A stretch of 64,000 bases of DNA from Phragmites australis (GCF_958298935.1 NC_084938.1:7695501-7759500); one strand, 5' to 3'. Shown: positions 1 to 13,159, counted from the first letter of the stretch. Numbers and translations are program-made. The notes: generated from the letters alone by a model not told the origin.

Positions 1-2
1 CT

Positions 3-938
3 GCCGCGCTACCGACCTCATCCTCTAGCTCATCTGCCAGGGCAAAACCGGTAGTCACGGTGTTCTCCTTACGGGCCACGAGGGTCCCATGATTTCTTGG
101 TAATTCTTTTCCTACGTGGTTCTCCTTCTCGATTCCATCTGTGTGCAACACAAGGAAAATGAGTTGATTTTGAGGAAAATGATGGCAAAACGCCGCTTCA
201 ATTGCTATCTTTTTTCATACATACTATCCTAGGGCACGTTCTCTCCGACTAGATCCCCACATCCCTTGTGCGGTTTGACCCACACCTGCCGCCTCCTCCG
301 TCGCCAAGACCGTGCGCCGCCTCTCGCATTCAGTCCGACGACGGCTGGCTAGAAGCTGAGCCGCTACTCCTCATATGTACGGGAGGGTCGGCAAGATGCC
401 TTCCTACTCCTGCTCTGCGGTGGCGACCAACACCTCGCCCTCCTCACGACGTCGGAGACGGCCACGCTCGGCGCCCCGGCTAGGGCCGTACGGCTGCTCT
501 GGGGGCGCCAATGGCTGCACCGCTCCCTAGGGTCTGGGTCCGTGTAGTGGTGGTAGCCATGGCGGAGCTCAAGCGGCTATCAGGGAGCCGCAACCTGATG
601 TGTATTGAACGCATCGACGCGCACTCCCACATTCGAGGGTTGGGGTTGGACTCCTCCCGAAAGGCCCGTGACACATCAGAGGGCTTGGTCAGGGTAGCTC
701 CCCGCTCGCCGCGCTGCCGACCTCATCCTCCAGCTCATCCGCTAGGGCAAAACCGGCGGTCACGTTGTTCTCCTTGCGGGCCACGAGGGTCCCATGATTT
801 TTTGGTAATTCTTTTCCTACGTGGTTCTCCTTCTCGATTCCATTTGTGTTCAGCACAAGGAAAATAAGTTGATTCTGAGGAAAATGATGGCAAAACGCTG
901 CTTTAGTTGCTATCTTTTTTCATACATACTATCCTAAG
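3..938. repeat. 230-bp direct duplication, copies 705 bp apart
   Basis: Positions 3-233 and 708-938 are near-identical direct copies that differ by scattered single-base changes and one short indel. Each copy runs from a GC-rich start (gccgcgct) through a stretch ending in ...catacatactatcct. The 475 bp between them are GC-rich and carry short open frames that I do not recognise. The composition resembles a plant first exon or 5' UTR, so this may be a duplicated 5' region of a gene, but no protein family is evident. Confidence 0.85.
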
Positions 939-3241
939 GTGGAATTTGTGGTTATTCCTGATGTGTATTTTCTCCCCCATAGATTCTGTTAATCCACTGT
1001 TTTCTGTACTGTTTACCATTGTTATTTATGGTACACCAGTCATTGTTTCAGACCTCTTAGTGCAAAATATTTATTTCCGAAGTCAGCTTTCTCCCTTTAC
1101 ATGAGTTCTAAAGTTCTATCACCACTATATTTAGTTAAGCTGATCTTGCATGACTGGTATTTGCCACATTTTTTTACATTATAATAAAAAAGTTAGGACT
1201 GTGCTCAAATACCTATTCATAAACAAATTGGTGAAATTAAGAAACTGCGGAAAATGATGTTGTTTTCCTGCAGATCTAAAGGTAAAATCATTCTTTTACA
1301 ATATGCTTCCTTCCATAAATTTGAGTTTACTTGGCTACTCTGAAGTTCTTAAGTTTCATCGAGGCTAGGGTTACATTAATGAAATGAAAATAATGAACAT
1401 CTTGGAGCTTTCAGTGCAGTACATGATCTAATGCAATCATGTTTTGGTTCCCTTTTCATGCTACTAAATATCTGTGTGTGCAATGATAGATGAGTTTGTT
1501 ATCAGAATAAGGTATGTTAGGATCTAGCAGTAGACTATGTATACAATCTCCAGTTATTTTATATGTTATCACGAGTCCTGCAAGTATATTTTGGTTTCGA
1601 AAGAATGTCATTTTTCTGTTTTGCAAATTCTAGATTATTTACATTCAGCTACATAGTAGTTCTCCTCTCCTTTTGCTTTGTTCTGTACATTTCCTATTAC
1701 ACAACTTGGTTAATCCAGTAGCTAATAAGTTGGTTCAATAGAGTTATAAATGACTAGTGATGATGTAAAGGACGGTAGCACTTCAGTTCATTTTGATGAA
1801 TATTCCTGCAATTTCGCCTCCCTCTCAGAATATTAATGTCTGGAGAATGGATGCCCTGTTCACCTAGATGTTACAATTATTCTTGAATTCGGTGAGGTAT
1901 CTACAATTACATGCATATCAGTGCTCAGTTCTTTTTTATTTCTTCCATGTTTACTTTTGTGATTGTATTTCCTTCCATAGGCTGCTGTTCGTTCCATGAA
2001 AAGTAATCCTTTTCAAGTGAAATTAAGTTGCAGCTTTTGACATCTCATAGTATTATTGTGTTATCTCAAGCTCCATGCATTTCAGGTCTTCACTCAATGA
2101 GAATTTTTAGAAATGAAAACTACAATGATTTATATGTTATGCATTTTTTTCAAATAAACTATTAAACATTGCTTCTTTCCTGTCTGACCAAACACTAAAG
2201 TCCCATAGGTGCACATAGGCGTGCCAATCAGCCTAGTATTAAACATTGCTTCTTTCCTGTCTGACCAAACACTAAAGTCCCATAGGTGCGCATAGGCGTG
2301 CCAATCAGCCTAGTATGTATAGGCCCAACTAGTTTACGGTTGGCTCATGAAGGTCCATGTCTCTTACCTCTCTCTTGCAAGTGTAGTATATTTAAGTAAG
2401 GGATATGTATACGCCCAACTAGTTTACGGATGCCTCATGAAGGCCCATGCTTCTTTTTTGACGCAAAAGCCCCATGCCTCTTACCCTGTAGCAATAATGA
2501 ATAAGGAGTACAGTTTAGAATTATCTCTTTTTTCTGTAATTTTACAATGAACATGAAAACTTGCAGCTTAAGGATTACAAATTTTCTACTTAAAACAGTG
2601 ACAACACCAGAATTAGGGTTTCACCGCATGAATTGATGCGTGCCTTGTCCACTGGATAATTCTTTTAGTTTCCTGTTGGTCAAGGTACAAAATTGGACAT
2701 GTCAAATTTTTTATGAAAACTTTGTAATTTGCTGGCCAGTAAAATTTCATATTGGCCACTGAAAAAATTCTTCTTTTTTTCAGCCAAAATTGTAGATTTC
2801 TTTCATAGTACTACAAAGTGCTGCTTCATTAGTCAACCTTAAATGAAATGCATAAATAACCTCTTTGGCCTTATTAGGTTTAAGAAATAAATGAAGAAAA
2901 CCCCACTTCCTTAAAAAATTGCTGAGCACAATACACTCACTGGCAGTTGTTACAGACAGGTGTTTTGATGTTATTTCCCTTCTACAAGGTTTCCCTTCTA
3001 CAGGGTAAGGGAAGAGAGCTCATTTTTGCATTTACTTTTGGGTTAGGCTGACAACAAACAGCAAATAAGAAAAAAGAATAGCATGTTAAAGTTGCATTCA
3101 AGAAAAACTTCAACTTCACGGTGGCAGAAATAAAATTCCCTTTAGTGTGGCAAATGCGAAGTTTTCCATATGACATGTATTTAATACACTTTTAGAGTGA
3201 GCATTTCTAACTAAATTACTGATTGGCTGATTTTGTGACAG
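939..3241. other. AT-rich, intron-like region upstream of the DGK exons; no exon recognised
   Basis: This stretch has the composition of a plant intron or intergenic DNA. I looked for the preceding diacylglycerol kinase exons (the G-G-G-D-G catalytic region and the segment just before the first visible exon) and found none. It contains the tandem duplication at 2161-2314 and a weaker duplicated segment of about 55 bp (near 2312 and 2402, both containing cccaactagtttacgg). The missing DGK exons are either beyond the left edge of the window or lost. Confidence 0.6.
2161..2314. repeat. Tandem duplication, two 77-bp units
   Basis: The unit beginning attaaacattgcttctttcc at 2161 is repeated directly from 2238 with a single-base difference (gtgcacatagg versus gtgcgcatagg). 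Near-identity implies a recent duplication. It lies in non-coding DNA upstream of the DGK exons. Confidence 0.9.
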
Positions 3242-5427
3242 TTAATTTACGCAGGATATACCTGCAAGCAAGGATGGTTCTTTACTCAGTGTATTAGTGA
3301 CCCTGAACTAAGGTACGGTAGCTGGAATTCTTTTTATTTTGATGTGGCCTTTCTGCAAATACCTACATGTCTGGCAACCCCGCTGATCAAAGTGACTATT
3401 CTAATATTTTCAGTTTTTTTATTTGTTTGAAAAACGATCATACTAACGTGTCCATTTCAACCTTCAACTATGGCGTGAGTCCAGACAACAATGAGGGGTC
3501 CCTGTATGCCATCGAAAGTTATCAAAATCCTTGATCTGCCATCGAAAAAGTTCTCATCACTCATGTGCCACTACTTCAAATTTTCCTTCCCCTGTATGTC
3601 ACTGCCATCATAACGGTGTTAATGCCAATGACACATAGGGGATGAAAAAACTAAATTTCCCTTTCCCACACAGTGGATGAAAAAACTAAATTTCCCTTCC
3701 CACACAGGGTTGAAAAAACTAAATTTCCCTTCCTATGTGTGCCACTGCTGTCAGCTTCGTTATGATGGCAGTGTCATATAGGGGTGAAAAAATTCAAGTA
3801 GTGCTACACGAGGGACAATAACTTTTTTGATGGCAAATCGAGTGTTTAAAAATATTTCAATGGCATATGAAGAATTATTTCGTTTTTTAAACAGTTTTGA
3901 TGACAACAGGTTTGTGTGTTAGACGGTTTGAGTTACAGGTGTATATTTGGACTCAGGTCATTGTTGAAGGTCAAAAACTGGAATTTTTCCTTTTTTCTAA
4001 TAGTCAAATGGGTTTTCCTCATAAAGAGTAGCATGTGATGCGATTTGGTCTATGTCTCTGAAAACATCCTTGTACTAGTTTACACCAAATGCCAGTAATT
4101 TGATACTATTCAGTTGCTGGCAATAACGAATCTGGACTGGTTGCGTCTTTAGTTTCGATGTCCAAAAACACAGGTTGTCAGTTTCCTTTCTTCTAAATTT
4201 TAATCTACCAAAATCCAGATTCCAGACAAATATTCCGGTTATCAGAAGTTATTTACCAGCGACGCTAATTTATCAAATCCAGAGTAGCAGAGGCTGCATG
4301 CGAACTCTCTCACTTCGCTCTTTCTTTAATATGCAGGGGATTGAGGAACATTATCCGTTTATCAATCAAGAAGATGGACAGCTCTGAGTGGGAGAACATT
4401 CCTGTACCATCGAGGTAAGCTGACAATCTCTCGAATTTTGGGCTAGCTAGGGATTATGCTTCCACATATAGGAAATGAAATTCAATTCATTTAACAAAAA
4501 TGTTATAATGCAGTGTCAGGGCTATTGTTGCATTAAACCTTCACAATTACGCAAGCGGAAGAAACCCATGGGGAAACTTGAAGCCTGAATATTTGGAGAA
4601 AGTGCGTTGAGTAAATTACTGTGATCATTTATCTCCTCAACTGAATTAACATAGTCTTCTGATAGATTCACTTATGCCAATAGAGAGGATTTGTTGAAGC
4701 TCAATCAGATGATGGTCTTCTCGAAATATTTGGATTGAAGCAAGGATGGCATGCATCTCTCGTGATGGTTGAACTTATATCTGCGAAGCACATAGCTCAG
4801 GTACTTGCTCCCTACACAACAAAATGTTTGGGTGGTTGTTGAAAATGATGATTATCTATTGCAGTATTTATTGGCATGAGTATGCAGTTCCATTTTGTGA
4901 ATCTCATTTGAAGAGGGGTGGTTTCCATCATGTATAGTATTTGGTAGGACAACTGATAAACTGCTATATGCTTGTTTTCTTTTCAAAAGAGTTTCATTTC
5001 ACTAAAATTGTTAACATAAAATAGAATAACAAAATGTATTTCACTGCACAGTACAGTCCAAGTTCATGTTCAGAAAGACTGAAAGGAGATCACAATGGAG
5101 TTAACATTTTATTTTATCATGTGACTTGTAAGTAAATGGCACTTGTAAGCAAATGGCACAAATGAAACCAAAAAATCTTCTACTATAAACAGTATTATTT
5201 GTTTGTTCCAACAATTGCTTTTAGAATAAATTATATAATTGATCCTGCCATGCCATTTTCAGGCTGCAGCAATCCGAATAGAGATCAAAGGTGGCCAATG
5301 GCAGGACGCATTCATGCAAATGGATGGGGAGCCATGGAAACAACAACTTAGCTCTGAATATTCGACATTTGTTGATATAAAAAAGGTGCCTTACCCTTCA
5401 CTGATAATCAACGGTGGAGATCGTTAG
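3242..5427 (+). CDS. Diacylglycerol kinase, C-terminal accessory-domain part (5' partial)
   Basis: Five exons join in one frame without a stop: 3242-3312, 4337-4414, 4514-4601, 4684-4800 and 5263-5427, ending in TAG. All junctions are GT-AG. They encode about 172 residues that match the DGK accessory domain of plant DGKs. Diagnostic segments are AGYTCKQGWFFTQC, VRAIVALNLHNYASGRNPWG, DDGLLEIFGLKQGWHASLVM and MQMDGEPWKQ. Plant DGKs phosphorylate diacylglycerol to phosphatidic acid in lipid signalling. The catalytic domain and any N-terminal membrane anchor are not in the window. No stops or frameshifts are visible, so the 3' end looks functional. Whether the gene is complete upstream cannot be judged: the nearest 3.2 kb contain no further recognisable exon, so a truncated or captured 3' fragment is an alternative. 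The second intron carries a MITE-like element. Confidence 0.9.
3453..3982. mobile_element. MITE-like element in a DGK intron, with an internal triplication
   Basis: The ends are imperfect inverted repeats of about 28 bp. The left end reads ...caaccttcaactatggcgtgagtcc and the right end is its approximate reverse complement (ggactcaggtcattgttgaaggtca). Inside, a unit of about 34 bp starting gatgaaaaaactaaatttcc occurs three times in tandem (3641, 3676, about 3709). The element lies wholly inside the intron between exons 3242-3312 and 4337-4414. No target duplication was established, and the superfamily (possibly Mutator-like) is inferred only from the TIR style. Confidence 0.6.
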
Positions 5428-6030
5428 CGGGAACCCAGACTTGGTGTCACCCTAGCTGGAGCAGGCAAGAAATTTTTTCAGCTTCCAAGCTTGGGAGCTC
5501 GATGAATCCAGGCACAATCTTGATCACGGTTGCCCAAAATCGTAACTGTATATTGAGTTGAGGATGTACTTGGAACAACGGAATGCAATGGTGTCTGTGT
5601 TTTGACCGCGCTTCTTAACTGAAGTTCTGTGTGCTGCATGACGCTACTGTTGGATATATTTGGTAATTTGAGGACGATATTGTTGACCCTGCTGGTTGCT
5701 ACCTGGTGCAAATATAAGTGAGATACAATTTGTTACCCTTCCTTTCTGAATGTAGAAGGAAACCTTGCAGACACTACCCTGAAATTCTGTCTTCCCAACT
5801 GGTGAGCATCGGTATGGCGTCTACATTCTTTGAATAAAACGCTATGGCCTACAATTACATGAAAATTGATATGTATTAGGAAATTGCATCCTAAACTTTT
5901 TAAACATGCTATTTGACAGGTACACGTTGTTATAAGTAGCAAGTCACCTTATACACATGTTACTTGCATATTCCTCTCGCACCGCTAGATTCCTCCCCAA
6001 TTTAGGGATGCATAGTGTGAAAAAAATGGA
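5428..6030 (+). other. DGK 3' UTR and downstream intergenic DNA
   Basis: Non-coding sequence follows the DGK stop codon. The first 300-400 bp are the probable 3' UTR. An AATAAA-type signal (gaataaaac) occurs near 5830. Nothing else is recognised here. Confidence 0.45.
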
Positions 6031-6300
6031 ATGGCCATCGAACCGGTCACATGACTAGTTCACAGTTCACCGGTTGAACCAATGGTTTCTTATAGTCAAA
6101 CCGGTATAAACCGGTTGTAATACCTTAATGGTTATAGTTGGGGTCACTAGTAAATCAATGAAATAAGGTTCACAAATGTATGAATGCTCGTTCTTAAACA
6201 AAGATATTTTTTTCTCATGGTTTTTTAGCGGACCGACTGGCGCAGGCACCGATTCCGGTGTTTCCCGGTTAAACTGTGATCTAGGTCGGCTTTTTGTTGC
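6030..6300. repeat. accggtt-rich interspersed repeat
   Basis: This stretch is dominated by inverted and direct copies of accggtt/aaccggt (near 6041, 6069, 6101, 6110) and ends with a cccggttaaac motif near 6265. The pattern resembles a common short grass DNA element with accggtt-type ends. Exact borders and a target-site duplication were not found. Confidence 0.35.
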
Positions 6301-6364
6301 ATGAGTGATGTCAATGGGCCCTATTCCCCAACGGATAATTCCTCATTTAGGCCTTGTTTGGAAG

Positions 6365-8721
6365 TGTGACACCCTGGGGACTTTTATAAGGCTGTAGCGC
6401 TACTAGATATATAACTACGGGCCCGTCGAACAAGCAAATTTAGTAGTATCTCCGCTAAAACTAGATATATAACTAGCCAAACACCACGTAACAAGAGATA
6501 AATATATCATCACATTAACAATAGCAAGTATCCTAGCAAGAGGAGTATGCCTCAAACATACAACCATACCACAATGAGACAAACATACATGAGAACGACT
6601 AAGAGACATTGAACTGATATTACAACCAAAAAGACAAAAAAGTGGAGGTGATCATGCATAAGCCGTGCTACTACCCCTCCTAGATGCTCGATGTCACCTC
6701 AAGGCACACCTGAAAAGATTGCAAGGGTGAGATTAAAAAATTTCAACAAGTGAATTGCTTTAACAAGCTATGTAGCTACAATTAATTAAGCGATCATCTT
6801 TACTAGAAAATTAGAAACTAAACAAGTTATCAATATCAGGAAACATAATTAAACTTGACAAAACATCAACAACCACATGCTACCATCCACTAGCTATGAT
6901 TCACATATCAATATTAACCAAAATGGTAAAAAAGACTTCCTTGCAAGATAAGAACGACATCGAAGCAATTAAAGTAAAAACATAAATATGAATGCATATG
7001 TATGCACATGTCATGCTCTTCCTCACTCTTACCTCTCCACGGGCAACGTAGGGGTATGCATCGTACCCCTCCACGGGCAATGTACAACGCTATACCGGTA
7101 CGGTCACGACCATAAGATGGCGACAAAACTTCCAATGCATGATATGCATATGTAAAACATGCTTCATACATATTCAATAACATAACTTTTCAAAATATGC
7201 ATAATATGTCAAGAGCAACTACAAAGCGACTTATCTCACTTTCTTCATTTCTTAATTCAAGATCCAAGTAAACTTCAGAAAGGTAAATAGTAAAGCAACA
7301 AGCTCGTGCATAACCAAAATACACAACTTCCAACATAATTATATACCTCATGCTTCGCATACAAAGAATATAAACAACTGCGAGACATAAGACATATCAC
7401 ACTTCCTTTACCTCATAATCCAGGGAGAACATCCAATCTTCACAAGGCGGAGAAATAACTAACATGTTCACATTTTTAATTTCAATAAATCATTAGTAAG
7501 TGCGACAATTAAAATATGGAGGCAACCAAGTAGCAAGTTAAAGCGTAACCATCGGTTACATTCACTTACCTTCACCAACGATGAAGACGGGCACTAGCTA
7601 CGACATGAAACGGCACCACCTGAACAAACACACCATTAGCACCAAAATGCTGCAACAGCAAAAGTAAAAGGAGACACGCTCCTACACCCAAAAACCCCAT
7701 GAACACAAAAACCGAGGTTCATGGAAAAACATCTACCACTAAGCTTGCAAGACACCGAGCGAGAACTTCCACTAAGGGGTCAAACACCAAAGAACAAAGC
7801 AACAACGCACAGACTAACTCTCGCCGGGCGATAACACCGATTTAACAATTACTCTCAAACCTCTTAATCGAAAAGAACAAGACCAACGTCAACTAAGAGC
7901 TTTCGACGAGACCTACAACTTTCCTTTTAACCAAATCATCGAATTCGACACCGATTAGGCCTCAACTTCTGAATTAAAACACTACACGCAACAAATCGAC
8001 CAAAACTCTAATCCGGTGATGGAAACGATTGATACCAATTATCCACAAGCATCTAAGAACTACGGAGAGGTTACCTTTGGAGTGGAAACACAAATTGATG
8101 ACGAAAATCAGCGAACTCGTGAAAAGACCCATTCTTCTCCCTTCTTCTTCTTCCTCCTCTGTCTTCCTCTTCCTTCTTCTTCCTTCTCTTTCTTCCTCTT
8201 TTCTTTTCTTTTCCTTTCTTTTTTTTCTCTTCTCACGACCGATCAGCTCTTCAATGCCCCCTCTGCTCCATGCCCCTGGACCCCCTCATCATGACCTTAT
8301 CGGCTGGCAGTGCTGCAGCACCAGTGATGCAGAGGTGGCTGGGCCCCGTGGCTGGCTGGCGCGGTGGCACGCTGGTGGCAACGGAGGCAGAGTGACGCAG
8401 CAGGGGTGGTCAACAGGGCGGCAACATCTAGGGCTAGGGGCGAGCATGTGAATGGGGGCAGTTAGGTGGGGATCGGGATCAGGATCGATCCCCCCACCTT
8501 ATCCTTTTTTTTCTTTTTATCCAACGATCTAGATTTATTGGGCTCACCACGGACTCACCGAGTGCCCAAATGGGATGTTAGATAGCAAAACAGAATCATC
8601 TTGACGAGATCTAGGCATTTGTGGTCTCCGATTGTCTATCCGAGCAACTGTTCAAAAGGTCAAATTTTGTACTCATGGGTCCCATGATCAACAAATGAAT
8701 TTCTCATTTTCGGGTATCACA
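6365..8721 (-). repeat. 3' LTR of the minus-strand gypsy element (2357 bp)
   Basis: On the plus strand it starts TGTGACACC and ends ATCACA, so on the minus strand it runs TGTGAT...GTCACA with canonical TG/CA ends. Its first 270 bp repeat at 12887-13157. It contains an extreme pyrimidine tract on the plus strand (about 8140-8240, TTC/TTCC-rich). The 8029-8451 open frame over this tract is a low-complexity artefact. Confidence 0.85.
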
Positions 8722-8740
8722 TTCTCCCCTCCTTAAAAGG
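8722..8740 (-). other. Polypurine tract of the minus-strand gypsy element
   Basis: The plus strand reads ttctcccctcctt directly after the LTR. On the minus strand this is AAGGAGGGGAGAA immediately before the 3' LTR, as expected for the plus-strand primer in reverse transcription. Confidence 0.85.
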
Positions 8741-9249
8741 ATTCGTCCCCGAATCTACCCACTCTAAAGCTACGATAAGAAAGGACAACAAAGCAAAGAT
8801 ACAGTGGAAGACAACAATTAACGCTCACCAGCTTCTAAGAGCTAGGGGTACTTATTTGAGTTCTTTTGCACTTGATCCTCAGGTTTCTCACACTAAGACT
8901 AATTTGGCCAAAGGTCCATCACATACTTGATTATCCTCCTTCACATGACCCGCTCGGATGAGTCCCAAGATACACACCGAATGACACTTCATGGTCAAAT
9001 CCCGCTCTACGGTCATGGACTCCAGAATGATCTTATGCTCAGTAAAGATACTTCCATAGCATAGAGGCATGGAAAATACTTTGCACCCCTCTCATCGATT
9101 CTGGCAACTCCAGATAAAAGCCAAACCGCTAACATGGGCTGTGACCAAGAACAGGCCAATGTACCTCAGACTAAGCCTTCTGGAGGTACCAAAACGCACC
9201 ATGCCTTTGATCGGCGACACTCTGAGAGAACCATGGTCGACAACCACAA

Positions 9250-9850
9250 ATCCTAGATCCCGACTCCAAACATCCGCATAGCCCTTCTATCAACTCTAAG
9301 TGGCCAATAAAATTTGATGAAACTCCTGCACCTTCTCTATGCTCCGCTAAACCAAGACCGGGCCAAGCAAAGGCCTTTCACCCACATCATCCCACCAAAG
9401 AGGAGTAACACACTTCTGGTCAAACCAAGCCTCCAAGAAGGCATCTTGATATTCGTCTAATAACTGTTGTTATAAGCAAACTCGGCCAAAGCTAGTTGGT
9501 CCTCCCAAGTGCCCTTCCAAGACTGAATACATGCACATAACATGTCCTCCAAGGTTAGAATAAATCCACTAACTGACCATCTGTCTGAGGATGAAAAACT
9601 GTGCTATAAGAGAGTTTAGTGACCCATGCATTAAGCAAACTCTACTAAAATTGGGACACAAACTTGACAGCTTGATCAGACACAAATGACTTGAGCACAC
9701 CATGCAACCTCACCACTTCCTAGCACCAAGGGAAACACGGCCCACGTCGAACTGGTCATCCTCACGATAAGCGAAACAGGGACTTAGCAAGTCTATCTAC
9801 CACAACCCATAAGATAGCTCACCCTCGAGGTGAGAGAGATAAACCAACCA
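9250..9850 (-). pseudogene. Ty3/gypsy integrase remnant
   Basis: Reading the minus strand down from about 9600 gives FHPQTDGQ, then after a frame break DMLCACIQSW, then WEDQLALAEFAYNNSY followed by a stop near 9448. This is the integrase core C-terminal segment typical of plant Ty3/gypsy elements. Several stops and shifts show it is non-functional. Flanking parts of pol (up to 12.8 kb) are too decayed for me to delimit RT or gag. Confidence 0.8.
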
Positions 9851-12800
9851 CACAGACTACCACAAAAAAGCTTTTAACTCCACTTCGGAACCTTCAACGG
9901 CTGCAAGGCCATTTAAGTTCAGCCTAAAACTACTCACAACAACCACATAAAGCCAAAAAGCTATGGACAACATCATGTCCTGTTTATCCTGCAGCAATCT
10001 TGCAACGTGATGCCGTTCTTCACATCGATCTACCATGACACAAAGATGCCTTTTTAAAAATGCGTAGCTTACAAACCATCACGTCTAAAGATCGATAGAG
10101 CCACCTTGCAAAACCCACCTTCCGACCTCTTGAAGAAGATGATCACGTCATCCCGCTTTCTTCGCACTATTAAAAGAGAAAATGAAACCAAGAACCCACA
10201 ACATCTTCATGGATATTAAACCAGCAAAACAAGAGACACTCTCTTAGACAAGCTCTGAAACCAATGCATTAGCTGACCAGGAACACCCTCTTTGATGGAT
10301 GCAATTGCACCCAAAACACTACTTGAGTAACACCACAAACTCGAGTCAAAACCCTGCTAAGAACAAATGACTTTCTTTACCTCGTCCTCATGCCTTCAGA
10401 GGAAGGATAAACTTAAAACCTTTATGGTTTAGGACTAAGGGAACATCGACCCTTCATTTCTTCCACCAACACCGCTAACTCCAAAACAAGAGTTAGGGTA
10501 GACCTGCTCAAGGGTCGGTCACAACCTTAAGGAATGAGCCTTTAGCTAGACACTCTTACATCGATGCATCACCAAGTCTAGAAAGGACAACCTCTTGCCC
10601 AACTAAAGTTTGAATACTCAGTAGCTCATCCTTCGGGGCACAAGCTTAGACTTGCATACTCCAATCCAAACACTGAAAAACCTTCATCGTGAGAGAGCCA
10701 AACCAATTACTAGACCGTGTTGGTCACCACATCTAGAAACATGCCAGACTGGTATACTAGACAACTGCTCATCTTGCTTATGCTCATAGGCCTACTATAC
10801 TATCAACAACCACACCATGACTTCTTCAAACTAACATCACATCCACAACACAAACTTCGTTAAAAAAAAAAGCGGAAGAGATGTCGGTTAATCCAACAGA
10901 CAAGGCAACTACTGTGAAAAGCCCATGCAGAGGGATGAAGACATGACTTCTACAACCTCATACATGCTATTCCAACTCAAGAATAGTTGCTTTACAAAGC
11001 CAATTTAGAAAACACACTCTGCAATCCTCAGTTCATAGTCAACAGTCTGAGTGCCGACATACCACACTCCTCTTCAAATCCCTAGAGAGCATACAACCTC
11101 TTGGACAACCCCAGACTATAGAGGCCTACCTGAACAGAGGACATCCTCTTCCATAACACTCCCTTAAAATGGAGAGCACTCACTAGTTTCTGAACATACC
11201 TCTGAACCGACCACTCAAACTCTGTGGTGAACTCCACATTTTCAACACTCTTCCTTCAAACCAGGATTTGGATAAACCCAACTATAAGGCATCCTTGGAA
11301 CTCACATTGATGTTCTACCAACCAAGCACCCAAAGCATCGCTTTTATGTGATAGTGGGTATTTACTCCCGATAGGGACAACCTTCTAGCAAGCAACTTAT
11401 CCAGACATCTCCCAAAAGGCCTCCATTCTAGCAAAAGAACCGGAGCAGCTAATGAAGATACGCTCCATTGTAGGAAATCCTCAAGACAGAAACTAGTCAA
11501 TTACTTCTTCAACTCTACTCGCTCCACAAAAGCCAACGAGGAAGAAAACCTTATCTCAGACTACGCACGAAGAACCACTCAAGGGTACGCCACAAAAAGC
11601 TCTAGCGACACCTCCAGCTACTAGGTCAGGAAAAGGTTCAGGCAACCCTCAACTTTAGGATCCACTCAATGAGCGGATCTTAATTTCTTGGTTCAGCCTC
11701 CAACACTCAAAGACGACAAGACAACTTAGCACCCCACCATGGTGCTATAGGCCACAACCTTTGCGGTAAAACCTAAACATCACCAATGCGCCTATAGGCC
11801 ATGCATAAACTTTGCCTCCCCTTCAGAGCAAACAGATCCCCACATTAAACACAATGGGGCTTGCCATACAAACACAAGAAAACACTTCATGATCCGGCCA
11901 ACAACTCCGGCTTAGCCTTGCAGGCAGTAGCTTCCAGCACTTCAAATGAATAACAACATGGAACAGATGTAGGACCACTGATGCAAAATTCTTACTCTCA
12001 CAACCAACGAACCACTCTACTCAGGCTATCCTGAGAACACCATCTCAAACTGCAACATCCCTTTATGACTACAAAAAGCAATCACACAAGAACCTGCATT
12101 GCCATTTAGACTACAAAGAAACGCTTTGAACAAAAAGGAAAAGACACGGTAGAACAAACCCTTAGGCTTAAACACTAGGTCTCAACAACGTCAACGACTA
12201 GTGTAAAACCCTCAGTGAAAATGGCTCAATAGACCTTTTGAAACTCCACTCGGATATAGCCTGCATCGCATCACCACGGTCAACAAAAGACCAGTCTGAC
12301 TCCATAGGTTAAAAAACCCTACACCATTCTAAGGTTTAGGCTAAAAACGTCATCACTTTGACCACCAAGATAAGGCACACATCGATCAACTTCTTCAACA
12401 TCCAAATAACAAATAGTTAGGGTACACGGCATGGGGACCAATCCATCCCGTACCCAAAATATTCGCTAGGTATGTGGATTGTTGGATGACAGACTTAACA
12501 CTTAGTCAACCTCACCTACCAGTGCAGAAAGGCATCATGGGGGCCCTCCATTCAACCCAGTTGTAGTGCCACACAATAGGCATGCTACTAGTCATCTGAA
12601 GCTTGTCCAAACGGCCACACCAACAACTTCAACCTCTCGACATCCTCCCCACTCCAACAGAGATAACTACAACACCTTAACAGCTTACCAACGAGTAAAC
12701 AACAAGTTGTACATAAAAAATCAATAGAGTAGCTTCAACACATATTTAAAACAATAAACAAAGATTAGTAGAGATAAAAAAAAGACACATGCAATGAAAT

Positions 12801-12867
12801 GTATCACATACCCATCCTACATGTGCATGTGTGTTAGATTTAACCTTTAGTTACCTAGGACCTAAAG

Positions 12868-12886
12868 CCTAGTATTTGATACCAAC
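12868..12886 (-). other. Primer binding site (initiator tRNA-Met type)
   Basis: On the minus strand, directly inside the 5' LTR, the sequence reads TTGGTATCAAATACTAGG. TGGTATCA matches the conserved start of primer sites complementary to the 3' end of initiator tRNA-Met. This confirms the minus orientation. Confidence 0.8.
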
Positions 12887-13157
12887 TGTAACACCTCATG
12901 GACCTCCACAAGCTCGGAGCGCTACTAGCCTACCTACCGGCCCGCTGAACAAGAAAATTTTGATAGCACCTCCCTTGAAACTAGAGGTATAACTAGCCAA
13001 ATACCATAGAACAAGAGATAAATATATCATCACACTAATAGTAGCAAGCATCCTATCAAGAGGAGCATGCCTCAAACATACAACCATGCCACAATGAGAC
13101 AAACAAACATCAAAATGACTAAGAGATACCGAACTGATATTACACCAAAAAGACAAA
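12887..13157 (-). repeat. Truncated 5' LTR of the minus-strand gypsy element
   Basis: About 270 bp are homologous to 6365-6640, including the shared segments aacaagagataaatatatcatcacac, catgcctcaaacatacaacca and gaactgatattaca. Homology stops in a run of A at about 13150-13160, beyond which a different element begins. Roughly 2.1 kb of this LTR is missing. Confidence 0.85.
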
Positions 13158-13159
13158 AA

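Larger units (their letters stand above)
6365..13157 (-). mobile_element. Ty3/gypsy LTR retrotransposon, chromovirus-like, decayed, minus orientation
   Basis: The 3' LTR (6365-8721) and a truncated 5' LTR (12887-13157) flank about 4.2 kb of internal DNA. The orientation is set by the PPT next to the 3' LTR and the PBS next to the 5' LTR. The internal region is shorter than expected for a full gag-pol and is full of stops. Integrase is recognisable on the minus strand near 9430-9600. The long LTR and Met-type PBS fit the Tekay/Del chromoviruses, but this lineage call is an inference. The matching end of the 5' LTR is missing, so no target duplication can be tested. Confidence 0.85.

Noticed and set aside
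8016..8451. 92- and 140-codon frames rich in Phe/Ser/Leu
   Set aside because: They lie in the pyrimidine-rich part of the gypsy LTR. No domain is present and the composition explains the openness.
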